Source: Phaeosaccion multiseriatum (taxonomy: Eukaryota > Ochrophyta, other classes). Taken from it: a stretch of 64,000 nucleotides of DNA. The translations under genes were made by a program, and so were the position numbers. The notes beneath the pieces were generated by a model. It did no database searches and was not told the origin of the DNA. It was given only the letters and a program-made list of their open reading frames with translations. Positions 21,202 to 32,042 of the stretch are shown one piece after another; position 1 is the first letter of the stretch, and each line of letters opens with the position of its first letter. The stretch covers positions 3,224,001-3,288,000 of the forward strand of contig OZ218953.1 in assembly GCA_965112735.1 (NCBI GenBank), given 5' to 3'.

Positions 21202-22501
21202 ATGCCTCCCGCGGGAGAGGCTGAGGCCAAGTTGAGCAAGGGCGGAAGCAACCAAGGCAGCGAAAAGAGTGAGGATAGTAAGAGTCTCCAAGAGGCCGAC
21301 ACCAAGCAGGGGCAGAGCAGTGGCGGCGGACAGGATGACAAAGCAAGTAGTGCAGCAGGAACGGTGCTCGCCGCTGGTCCGCCGCGGGCGTGGCATGATC
21401 GGCTCCCTGGTCGTAGGGGAGGGCGGGTGTATAGCAGACTGCCCTGTTCATCCGGCCATATGGGCTACTTCCACTACGCCCCCAGTGCTGGGAATCGCTC
21501 CAGAAAGACCTTCTTCGAGTACAGCCTGACTACAGTGGAGCAGCTGCGGCTGCAGCACAAGGTGAGGGAAGGAACGGCACACTCCTGAGATAGTGATTTG
21601 TGTGGGGGGCTAGTGAGCACACAACCCCTTCTTAGTTAGCACTGGACTGTTCGGTTCAGGGGGGGCGGGTGTTTAGGGGCGTTTACCATGGGGCCTTGAC
21701 TGTAGTGTCCCTGATGGATGGATGGGTGGGTGGGAGGGAGGGAGGAGCGCTTTGTTCTTTTCTCCTTGCTACGCACCATCAACGCCAGTGTAGGGCGTCA
21801 GTACTCAGTGGAGGAGTGGAGAACCAACCACGGAGGGGCGGGAGGTAGACACTAGCAGCGCAGCAGGTGTTGAATAGTACAGGAGGAGAGCACAACAGAA
21901 GGGCCAGCCCTGTGTGTTCTTGCCAACGTGAAGAGAATGCTGATACTCCCTCCTCCTCTCCCCTCTGAGCTTCTCCTCTCTCTCCCTCTCACTCGCCCTC
22001 CAACCCCCCCCCCCCTCCCTCCCTCCCCCCGCCGGCTCTATGCACGCACGCACACACACACCCCTCCCTCTCCTCTCAGGTGCATGTGAACCCGCTGGTG
22101 GGCTTTGCGCACAGCGGGGACGACCTCTTTGGCCAAAAGCTTGAGGACTTTCGCCGCACGCACGCACACGTGCACCAGCATGGTCGCTTCCCCCAGGGAG
22201 GAGGAGGCGAAGACGGAGGAGGAGGAGGGCAGCGGCGGCGGGGCATCAGCTGGGGGAGCTCCGTCGATGGGGGACCTCGCATGGGCGCCTATGACGAGCT
22301 TGATTGGGGCTACACGGGAAGCCCCATGGGAGGAGGGGTGGACGCCTTCTCATCGCCGGCACGTTCCCGTTCTCGCAGCCCCGGTGTGAGGAGCAACAGG
22401 AGCGGCCGAAGTCGGAGTGGGGCAAGGACAGGGGGGGCGGGGACAGTCGGCGTGGGGCATAGCAGTGGACATAAGCTCTCACCAGGAGCAGCAGCCGCAA
22501 T

Positions 22502-22536
<35 letters not shown>

Positions 22537-25218
22537 CGGTGCACCTCAATGCAGGAGAGGAGAGTGACGAGGATGGGAAGGAACATGCAGCAGGAGCAGC
22601 AGGAAGGGGGCTCGGCTTGGCTGACCCTGGCGGCTTGCCGCACAACAAGAGCAGGGAAGACCTTGTGGGCAGCGCAGCGGCGGTGCACGAGTCCGAGTTT
22701 GGGGGCTACTGGGGAAAGCAGGTGCGTGCGTGCGTGCCTGTGTGTGTGCAAGTGCAATTACAAGTGGCAGGTTGACAGTAGCTCATCTCTGCTGCTCGCT
22801 CCTCGTGTATCCGTCTCTCACTCTCTCGTCTCCTCTTCCTCCTCCTCCGCCTCCCAGGGGGACTCGCTCTGGAAGCAAGCCTTCGTTCGGACCGCATTCG
22901 GCAGCGGGGACAACATGCTGCGCCTGGCAGAGCGAGAGCGCAGGCTCGGTCAGAGAGCCATGAACAGGGGCCCCCAGGGGGGGAGGATGGGGCATCGAGG
23001 AGCGGACATGGCGCAAGGGAGGGAGGCGAGATTCAAGTTTAACGGAGCGGTGGACGCTTCGAAGCGGTAAGAGAGGAGTAAGTCCTGCACTTTCAGGTTC
23101 AGTTTTATGTTTATGTTTTGAGTGTGAGTTGCACCCCTTTGTTGACTTGCTGCTCGTGCTCTCTGAGCACCCCAACCCATCAGTTCATGTCTCATGTCCG
23201 CAACCTTCTCCCTCCCCCCGTCCCCTTCCTCCCCCCCCCCTTCTTTCGTGTTGCTCCCGACTGACCCACCGACCAATCGAACGAATAATAACCTGTGCGT
23301 GTGCGTATGTGCATGTATGCCCCCTCCTTGTCCTGACCCCCATGTCCACCATGTCCACCATGTCCACCATGTCCACCATGTCCACCAGCAACGTGTGGGG
23401 CTCTCTCGACGATTGCGCTCTGTTGCGGCCCGAGAGGGCAGAGAGGAGTCGCCTCTACACCACCCTTGTTGCAGACGTCAACGGTTTCAGAAGGCACTTT
23501 ATGGAGTGCCATCAGCAGCACAATCGCTTGATCAACAACTTTAGAATGCACCAGAGGGAGAGGGCGATGTCCATGGCGTACAGTGGTGCGAGTGGTGTTC
23601 CGCCTTCGAGGCGGTTCAGTAGCTACGACGCGCCGCGGCAACGGAGCGGAGGCGATGGAGGAGGAGGAGGAGGAGGAGGAGGAGGAGGAGGAGGAGGAGG
23701 AGGGGGGGGGGGGGGTGAGATGCAGGGAGACAACGGCGGGCGGGGGCGGCTCCTTAGCGACGGCCGCATGCTACCTGAAGACACTGACTCCAACGAGCAT
23801 CTTGACAGGTTGGACATGCAGCAGAGACAGACAGAACGGGCAGAGCGGGCCAGAAGTCCTTCCCTGCACAGAGCAAGGTGGGAGGGGGGGGGAGGCGGGG
23901 GCGGGGACGGAGGAGCAGGAGGGGGAAGGGGAGGGGGAGGGGGGCTGCCGAGTCGAGGTGGAGGGAGGGGGCAGCGGCAGCGGCGTAGGAGTCCTCATCG
24001 CCAGCAGGCGACGGGCCGGCAGGACTATGTGCGACGCAGAATGGCCTCTCTGGCTGAAAAGGAGGGCACCAGCGAAGAGGCGGGGGCTGGTTATGGTGGT
24101 GGTGGTGGTGGTGGTGAAGGGGGGGGGGGTGACGAAGGGGTGGGGGATGGCAGTAGCGGCGCCGGCAGCGGTGGGGGTGGGGGTGGGCGGGGTAGCTTCG
24201 CACACCTCCGCTTAGCACTCGGAGGCTCCGGTCCAGAGGCCAACAGCGCTACCACCAGCACCGGCGGCCGCCACCTAGAGAGGAGCCAAAGCTACGGGAG
24301 TGGCGGAGAGAGCGGCGGGGGGAGTGACAACGGCGGAGGTAGGGGCGGAGGGGGTGGAGGGGGCGGCAAGAGTCCGCACCAGTTGCACATGCTTCGAATC
24401 CTGTCCGCAGAGGAGGTTGACGAGGTGGAGTATCTTGATCAGATGCACGACGCCGCGCTAGGAGGGCTGAGGCAGGCCAGGCTGAGGAACGAGATGCATC
24501 GACACAGTAGCGCTGGTACTGGTAGTAGTAGTGGTGGTGGTGGTGGTGGTGGTGGTGGTGGTGGTGGTGGTGGTGGACACTCACACACTTATGTCCACGG
24601 AGGAGGAGGAGGAGGAGGAGGAGGAGGAGGAGGAGGAGGAGGAGGGAACGGGGGAGGAGGGGGAGGAGGAGGACACGGTGCGGGCTATTGGTATGGCGGG
24701 GAGGGCAGTCACGGCCATCGGACTGGCAGGCCACGCGCACGATCGGATGCGGTCTTGATCCACCACGGGAGGCATTCGGTACGTGGAGGGAGGGAGGGAG
24801 GGAGGGAGGGAGGCTGGGAGGGAGGGAGGGAAGGAAGGAAGGAGAGGGGGAGGGAAGAGGAAGCGAGGGAAGAGGGAGGGAGGGGGGGAGGGAGATTAGG
24901 GGGGCACATCTAATCTCATCTGCAGAGATGATGTGAAGAGACCGTTACGTTCGTCGGCACGCCCATCGCGGGCTGCTGTGCTCCCACTCTACAGCTTTGA
25001 CCTTGACCTTGATCTTGACCTGCTTACACCTTTTTAACTGGTCCTCTACCCTTCCCCCCCTCCTCTTCTCCTTCCATCCCCTCTTGCTCCCTGTCCTGGC
25101 ATGCTCTTGCCTGCTTCAGAACGAGACCTCGCCGGCTACATCTCCTGGCTCAACGTGGTTCCCCGAGACAGTGCAAGCCGCGCGCAGCAAGCAGGACTGG
25201 AAGACCAAAAGCGAAAAG

Positions 25219-25252
<34 letters not shown>

Positions 25253-28200
25253 CCGTGCGTGTGTGTGTGCGTGCGTGTATGTATGTATGTAACGTTTACG
25301 TGGGTGCGTGCGCGAGTGTGTGGGAAGGCGCGAGAACGGTTCTTTCCAAAGGGCCGCAGACAAAGTGTATCTATCCAATTATCATCATCATCATCTCACG
25401 GCCCCCCATCGCCCGCCCCAGCCCCCTTTCCCTATAACCTCACCATCCTAATGAAACCCTCCTGCCTCACCATCCTAATGAAACCCTCCTGCTTACCCCC
25501 GCCCCGCCCCTCCCTCATGCCCTGGCCCCCCTCCGACGCGCCGATGGATGCCCTGACAACCTGACTCCCTGGATTGATTGTGACTTCGTCTCTGTCTCTA
25601 TCTGTTATGTATGCGGCCCAACTCTTTGTCTGTCTATCTTATCTTGTCTGTGGCTGTATTTGCTGCTGTCTGTGCTGTGTGCCTGTGGCGCATCACCATA
25701 CAGAGACGCCCGTATCTGGTCGCCCTTCTGTGTGCATGCCAAAAAGAACGTTACTGAAACGTTCGAGTTCGTTCAAGCCAGTTCCGATCACCGCGACACT
25801 AGTGACACCGTCGATGGGGCAGACTACAGAGACGCGGGGGAGAAGCCGGGCAAGCTGCTTGCTCTGCTCGGGCAAGGTGGGTGGGTGGGTAGTAAGTCAA
25901 TGGGTGGGTGGGTGGGTGGGTGGGCGGGCGGGTAGTAAGTCAATGGGTGGGTGGGTGGGTAGTAAGTCAATGGGTGGATGGGTGGGTGGGTGGTGCTTGC
26001 TTGCTGGTGCGTCACCCTCTCCCCAGTCCTTCGGGCATGCAGCTCAGCTCTCTGGCCTGTGCTTCCCTACGTTTGCTGTGGATCGATCGGTTGATTGATT
26101 GAGTGGTTGATTTCATTCTTCTCCTCTTCTTTCTCCTCACTCCCCTCCCCTCCCCTCCTCTCCACCTACACGCCCGCCCGACCGACAGGTGCATACGCCA
26201 CGTGCGTACTTGCTCGGCACAAGAGCACTGGGGAGCTCTTCGCCATCAAGGCCGTGCTCAAGAGGCTCCTCTTCACAGAGAAGGAGGAGAAGGCAGTCAT
26301 GAACGAGGTGGAGAATCAAATGAGGATCATTCACAAGTAAGGCAGTGAGGGAGGAGGCCTCCTCTTCCCAGGCCCCCCTCGCACTCCTCCTGGGGCGTTC
26401 TCCGGTCTGCCTGGGCCCTCCTGCTTACTTCTCTGCTGACGCACGCACGCACCCTAACCCGGCCTCTCGCCCCTCACTTCCTCTCTATCCCTCTCTTCTC
26501 TCTCTCTCCCTCTCCTCTCTCTCTCTTCCTCTCTACTTGTTCTCTTTCTCTCTCTCCGCTTGCTCTTCCTCTCCCCCCCTGCCCTCTCCTCCCCCCTTCC
26601 TCACTCTCCCTCTCCTTCCCTCCCTCCATCCTTCCAGACACGTGGTACGGCTGTTCGAGGTGTATGAAACGCCCGACCACCTCTACCTCGTGCTCGAGAA
26701 CTGCCCCTACGGTGACCTTGAGAAGATGCTCTTTGAGAGGGGAAGGTGAGGGGGCAGCGGAGGAAGAGGAGGAGGAGGAGGAGGAGGAGGAGGAGGAGGA
26801 GGGCAACCGCACGCGCTACACGAACGCACGCACGCATACACGCACGCACGCACGCGTACACGCACGCCCGCTCTCACGTGCTGGTCCCTCGGCTCCTCTT
26901 TGCTGCTTTGCTGTCTCCGCTCCCTGCAAGGGCTAATTCGCTTTCAACTCCTTTTACTCACCTTTGCTGACTTGCTGTGTTGGTACTCCTTCCTTGTTGA
27001 CACTTACTCGGCAGGCTGACAGAGATCGAAACGAAGCGCGTGACCAAGCAAGTGATGGAGGGATTGGCCTATCTGCACAAGAAGGGCATCGTACACAGCG
27101 ACATCAAGCCCGAAAGTGAGTACGTGAGGGGATGGAAGGGTTCATGTAGAAGGGAGAGGGGAGAGGGTTCGATATGTAAAGGGGGGGGGTGACACTGAAC
27201 AAGGGGCACTGCCAGCATTGGTTGGCAGACTGGTTCATGCTCTGGTGTTGTTGTTATTGTCGATTCTCTGGTTGGAAATTGTCTACGCTCCGCCCCCGCG
27301 CCAGCCGCTCCTACCCGATGCACCCCGTCTCATCAGGTCTCTCTCTCTCCTCCTCCTCCTCCTCCTCCTCCTCCTTCTCCTCCTCCTCCTCCTCCTCCTC
27401 CTCCTCCTCCTCCTCCTCCTCCTCCTCCTCCTCCTCCTCCTCCTTCTCCTCCTCCCCTCCCTCGCCCCCCTCCTTCTCCTCCCCCCTCTTCTTCTCCTTC
27501 TCATCCTCCTCCTCTTTTGTGCTGCTGCTGCTCACCCCCCTCTGCTGTTGTGATCCTCCCCCTCTTCCTCTCCCTCCTCTCTTCCTTCTCTGCTCCATCC
27601 CACCCCCCCCCATCTTGTCGAACCATCGAACCACCAATGCACACACACACACACACACACACACACACCAACAGACACCCTCTTTTCCATCGACGAAGAC
27701 CCCAACAACATCGCCGCCCGCTGCCTCGGTGTCGGAGGAGAGGACGGAGAGGAGGGAGAGGACTTGGAGGAGGGGGAAGAGGTGGAGACCGCCACCCCGA
27801 CCTCTCCTTGCGGTCTCATGGCCAAGATTTGCGATTTCGGCCTCAGCGTTAAGGTCAGTAACCCCAATCTCTTACCCCGCCCCTGCTTCCCCTGCTTCCG
27901 TGCCCCTGAGCCTGCCCCTGACTCTGGACCCTGACCCTGATGATCCTTCCTTCCTTCCTTCCTTCCTTCCTTCCTTCCTTCCCTACGTCCTTCCTTCCTT
28001 CACTTAGGTGCCTGACGTACGCTTCTTCAAGCGGACAGGGGACATCAATAAGGTTCCGTGGTCCGCCATGCTCGGCACAGGAGGGTACATCGCCCCGGAG
28101 ATCATGCGGTGCGTGTGTGCGTGCGTTTATTGTCCTTCTTTCCCACCTTCCTCACCCCACCCCACCCCATCCCAACCCCAAGTCTGCCTCTGCCTCTCTG

Positions 28201-29567
28201 CCTCCACTGCCCGACCCAAGCTCTCTCTCTCTCTCTCTCTCTGTGTTTACTAATGCAAAGCTCCTACCCCCCTCCCTCTCCCTTTCGCCTCTTCCCCACC
28301 TTCACGCTAATTCCGATGGATACGGCTCGACCCGGTTCTTCTCTCATCTCCCACCCTTCTCCCCTCTCCCTCTCTCCTACTCTTCTCCTGTCTCTCTCGA
28401 ATGCTCCTCTCCTCTCTCTCTGTCCCTTATCCTATCTGTGTGTTTGTGCATGTGTGTGTGTGTGTCTACATGTATGTGCGTGTATGTGTACGTACGTGTA
28501 CTCCTCCTTTTGTGGCCTGCAGGCAAGAGGCGCACGGCAAGGAGGCCGATCTGTGGAGTGCCGGGGTGATGGTGTTCCAGATGATGGCAGGCAGGATGCC
28601 CTTCACGCCGGCGAGGGCGTGCTTGGAGAGGGAGGTGGGTGGGTGGGTGGCCAAGGAGCAGAAGCATAGGAGAGCAAAGCAGAGCAGAGGAGGGAGGTGG
28701 GCTAGGAGTTGAATGGCATAGGGGGGGGGGAAACAAGACGAGACCAGAGGAGAGGAAAAAAGTTGTCGTTTGTTTCCTTGGACTGCCACGGCACACTCCC
28801 CCCCCCCTTGCGTGTTTCTCCCTCGCACCAACCCTCGTGTGTGCGTGTATGTGGGCGCGTGCGTGGCGCGGCTCCCTCTCGCTACTCCTCCTCTTCCTCC
28901 CCCTCCTCCTCCTCATCATCATCAGGTGCAATTCGCCCCTCCGGCGTGGGCTGCGGCGAGTGCGGATTGCAAGGACCTCATCTCGAAGATGCTGACCATG
29001 GACCCCGCTGTGCGCATCACCGCCGAGCAGGTCGGTCGGTCAGGCGGACGTGTGTGTGTGTTTTGTGTGTGTGTGTATGTGTGTATGTGTGTATGTGTGT
29101 GTATGTGTGTGTGTTTTACGTGTGTGTGTATGTGTGTGTATGTGTGTGTATGTGTGTGTGTGCGTGTGTGTATGTGTGTGTATGTGTGTGTGTTTTGTGT
29201 GTGTGTATGTGTGTGTGTTTTGTGTGTGTGTATGTGTGTGTGTATGTGTGTGTAATCTTTCGTATGTGCGTGTGTTTGGTGAATGGAATGGGCCTCTAGA
29301 CTCTATGAACCATTCCAAGTGCAGTTGATGAGTGAGCCTCTCCTCTCACGGACGACTTTGGACCCAACCATGCCTGCCGATATGCCTTCTCCTCCTCCTC
29401 CTCCTCCTCCTCCTCCTCCTCCTCTTCCTCTTGCTGCTGCTGCTGCTGTTGTATGGATACAGGCCTTGGAACATCCTTGGTTCGAGGCCATTTCGCACCT
29501 GCGGCCGAGCTTCCCGCACTTCGACCCTTCGGCAAACAAGAAGAATGGCGCTGGGGGGAAGAGTTAA
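21202..29567 (+). CDS. CAMK-like Ser/Thr protein kinase with long low-complexity N-terminal region
   Basis: Fourteen exons: 21202-21561, 22080-22721, 22858-23066, 23389-24778, 25120-25220, 25704-25876, 26189-26336, 26638-26745, 27015-27115, 27675-27853, 28008-28108, 28523-28634, 28926-29030, 29463-29567; 1277 aa, all phases closing. Residues ~1-950 are Gly/Ser/Arg-rich with no recognised domain. The C-terminal kinase domain has glycine loop LLGQGAYATCV, lysine FAIKAV, hinge LVLENCPYGDLEKML, catalytic loop IVHSDIKPEN, DFG in KICDFGLSVKV, and GTGGYIAPE. The catalytic loop has His-Ser-Asp instead of His-Arg-Asp, and an acidic ~45-residue insert precedes DFG. All catalytic residues remain, so activity is likely. 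The start at 21202 is the first in-frame ATG after a C-rich 5' UTR. Pathway unknown. Confidence 0.88.
23330..23388 (+). repeat. 9-bp tandem repeat at a splice acceptor
   Basis: CCATGTCCA-type unit repeated about five times, ending in the CAG acceptor used by exon 4 of the kinase gene (exon starts 23389). Unit-number changes would alter the distance from branch point to acceptor. Confidence 0.85.
24530..24645 (+). repeat. coding (GGT)n and (GGA)n runs, polyglycine
   Basis: Two in-frame glycine-codon microsatellites (GGT at ~24530-24575, GGA at ~24600-24645) in exon 4 of the kinase gene. A further (GGA)n run lies at ~23653-23705. They encode polyglycine stretches separated by the short peptide HSHTYVH. 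Confidence 0.9.
27346..27450 (+). repeat. (CTC)n microsatellite in kinase intron 9
   Basis: About 100 bp of CTC trinucleotides with a few CTT interruptions, inside the intron between 27115 and 27675. The same intron ends in a (CA)n run just before its acceptor. Confidence 0.95.
29046..29258 (+). repeat. (GT)n-rich tract in kinase intron 13
   Basis: About 210 bp of TGTG with periodic TATG and TTTTG interruptions. It starts some 15 bp after the splice donor at 29031. Confidence 0.95.
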
Positions 29568-31121
29568 GAGAGTCACAGTAGCAGCAGCAGCAGGAGGAGG
29601 AGGAGATGTAAAGTCGGCCCTGTGAATGGTTTCTCTGTCCCCTGATAGCCAGAAGCCAGCGGCGGCCTTCGGCCGAAAGACAAGAAGCCAGGGGCTGGCC
29701 TGCGGCCAGAAGCCAGCGGGATCGTAGCGAGAAGCCGGCGTCCATTTTTTTTCGCGCTGCGCCCCTTGACTTGGTGCATCACCCCTCACCGCAGCAGACA
29801 GCATCACTGGTCGGCTGCTGCACCACTGCACAAGGTACCAGAGGGGGAAGCAGTACTTTGGAGTTGTTCATTTGAGGGTGTGAGGAAAACTGGGTGGGCT
29901 CGCGAAAGTGAGCAGTGTGTGTGTCCGTGCGTGCGTGCGTGACAGCTAGTGCAGTGGGTGAACACGTGAGTGCGCGCGCATGCGTGGTTCAGAGAGTGAG
30001 CAATTGCGCGCGTTCCTTCCACCGGCTCCGGGATACCGGCGCCAGCCGGCCTAGAGCCTCCCCGGCCTGTGAGGGCTGCGGAGGGCTGGAAATCACGGCT
30101 TTTAATTTTTTTTTTATTATTTTAAAATCAAGTATGCAGGATTCTGACAAGCAACCGAGTGTTGTGACAAGCAACTGCGAGTTGTGACAAGCAACTGAGG
30201 CGACGAATCGACAGACCGTTGTGGGGGGGTGCGCGCGTACCCCTGGTTTTGCTGTTTGCATTTGATTTTTTCTGCTACCAGAGAATTCCGGAGCCAGAAA
30301 AGCCATGCACAGGGCCGAGTAAAGCGCCATCGACACAATAGCAGGAGTTACTGCGCATGGAGGAGTGTGCGTGCGAGTGTGTGCGTGCGCATGCGCGTTT
30401 GTGTGTGTGGGCGGCGTCAGAGTTGTTGGCTTATTGCCCCCAAGGCAGCACCAACAGCACACACAGCAGCAGTGGAGAGCATGGATAGTGAGCGAGGTGG
30501 GCGGGGAGGCAGGCCCCAAGAGTCAACCCCTGACGTTGATGGATCTACTCGGCCCCTGACATGGTTCTGAGACAGGCCAGCCCAGAACCGGGAAAGAAAC
30601 ACCAGGCCGGCTGGAACCAGGAAGCAGTCTTGGCCCTCATCATTGCCTTATTACATGGCTTTCCCCCAGAACCTGGAACCTGCCTGGCCGGCTGGCGCCG
30701 ACCAGAACCAGGAACCAGGCCGGCTGGCGCCGGCCAGAACCAGCCAGGAGAACCATGTCAGGGTCGCCTCAGAACCATGTCAGGGGCCGAATATACGAAG
30801 TACTTCGTAGTATATATTACACCCTTAAGTGCCATCTATGGTCGTTAGCCTCACCGCCCCGGGGAACTTAGCCCCCTTGTCGTTCCCTCGGACTCGTCAT
30901 GATATGATGACGTTGGTACAAGTCCCGGAAAATTTCGGGACAATTATAATAAGTCAATAATGAAATCGGCTCTCTTGCTTCCCCAATCCTCTTCCATTTC
31001 CCTCTTCCCTCCATAACTTCCTGGTAATGAACCCTTTGGTAGTCCTTGCTTACCCGGCTTTTCTCGCGTAGAGCAGAGACGTGGAGAGCAGCGTGGGCCA
31101 CTCTAGGCGTGTGCCATCACA
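29568..31121. other. intergenic region rich in fold-back and word-repeat islands
   Basis: No gene supported. It contains a CCAGAAGCC/GGCCTGCGGCC word island (~29637-29745) starting at a TCCCCTGATAG end, a small CCGGCGCCAGCCGG island (~30020-30065), and a 240-bp inverted-repeat element (30550-30789). The tandem words GACAAGCAACTG occur at ~30147-30199. A small GTCCCG...CGGGAC stem lies at 30922-30941. The promoter of the Zn2Cys6 gene should be in the last few hundred bases. Confidence 0.5.
30550..30789. mobile_element. inverted-repeat element with 22-bp perfect terminal repeats
   Basis: Bases 30550-30571 (beginning CGGCCCCTGACATGG) and 30768-30789 (ending CATGTCAGGGGCCG) are perfect reverse complements over 22 bp. 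A second partial right end (CCATGTCAGGGTCG) lies just inside, at about 30752-30766. A second left-type end, TCAACCCCTGAC, lies outside at about 30522. The interior repeats GGCCGGCTGG and AACCAGGAA words and is non-coding. No clear target-site duplication was found. The ends resemble the element at 9465-9606. Confidence 0.65.
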
Positions 31122-31998
31122 ATGGAGCAGCAGAGAGGGGAGAACTCGAGCATGAGACGTGGCACGAATGAAAGCACCTCTTCGTCAGAGACGGATTCTG
31201 CAGGGGGTGCACGTTCGCAGGCGCAGCCGCTGCAGCACCATCACCACCACCACCACCACCACCACGAGTACCAGCAGCCACCGTACCACCAGCCGTACGA
31301 GCACCAGCAGCCGCCGTACCACCAGCCGTACGAGCACCTGCCGCAGTATCCGGAGCTCCACGCTCTAGAAGGAGGACGAGGGGGGGGAGGTGGAGGACTA
31401 GGGGGACGAGGAGGAAGCTGGGTGGCAACACCAGCAGCACCAGTAGGAGAAGGATTTAGAAGAGGACGAAATGAGCTTGAGGGAGGAGGAGCAATCCCGA
31501 CGAGATTTGCTGTCCGAGTTCTTGAGGTGAAGGAAGAGAGGCACAACTTTTATGAAGCGACCGCTGCGATGGCAGCTGGAGAAGAAGTAGGGAAAAAAGA
31601 AACGACAGAAAGGCCAGGAGTAGCAGCAGTAGCCGCCGCAGCAGCAGCCGCAGCAGCGGAAGCAGCAGCAGCGGGAGCAGCAGCAGCTGGAGCAGCATCA
31701 GCAGCAGCAGCAGCAGCAGCAGCACCAGCAGCAGCAGCACCACCACCAGCACCAGTAGCACCAGCAGCAGGAGCTGTAAAACGTGGAGCAAGTGGCCTAG
31801 TGGCCCAAACAAGGAAGAAAGCGTGCGACTTCTGTCATAAAAAGAAAAGAAAATGTGACGGAGACGGGTTCGCTGCCTGCGCGCTCTGTCTCTCCTCCAA
31901 CAGAGAGTGCGTCTACACCAGGAAGGGCAGCAAGAGGGTGCGTGGAGTGGACCGGGCCATGTATCTTGCGGATGGGCGGCTTTAGACTTGGGCGTCTG

Positions 31999-32042
<44 letters not shown>

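Noticed and set aside
29040-29328. Frames encoding Thr-His or Cys-Val dipeptide repeats
   Set aside because: They are translations of the (GT)n microsatellite within kinase intron 13. Similar frames at 4340, 12430, 44560 and 53690 were dismissed for the same reason.
30922-30941. GTCCCG...CGGGAC hairpin as a terminator
   Set aside because: Intrinsic terminators do not apply to nuclear Pol II genes, and no gene ends beside it.
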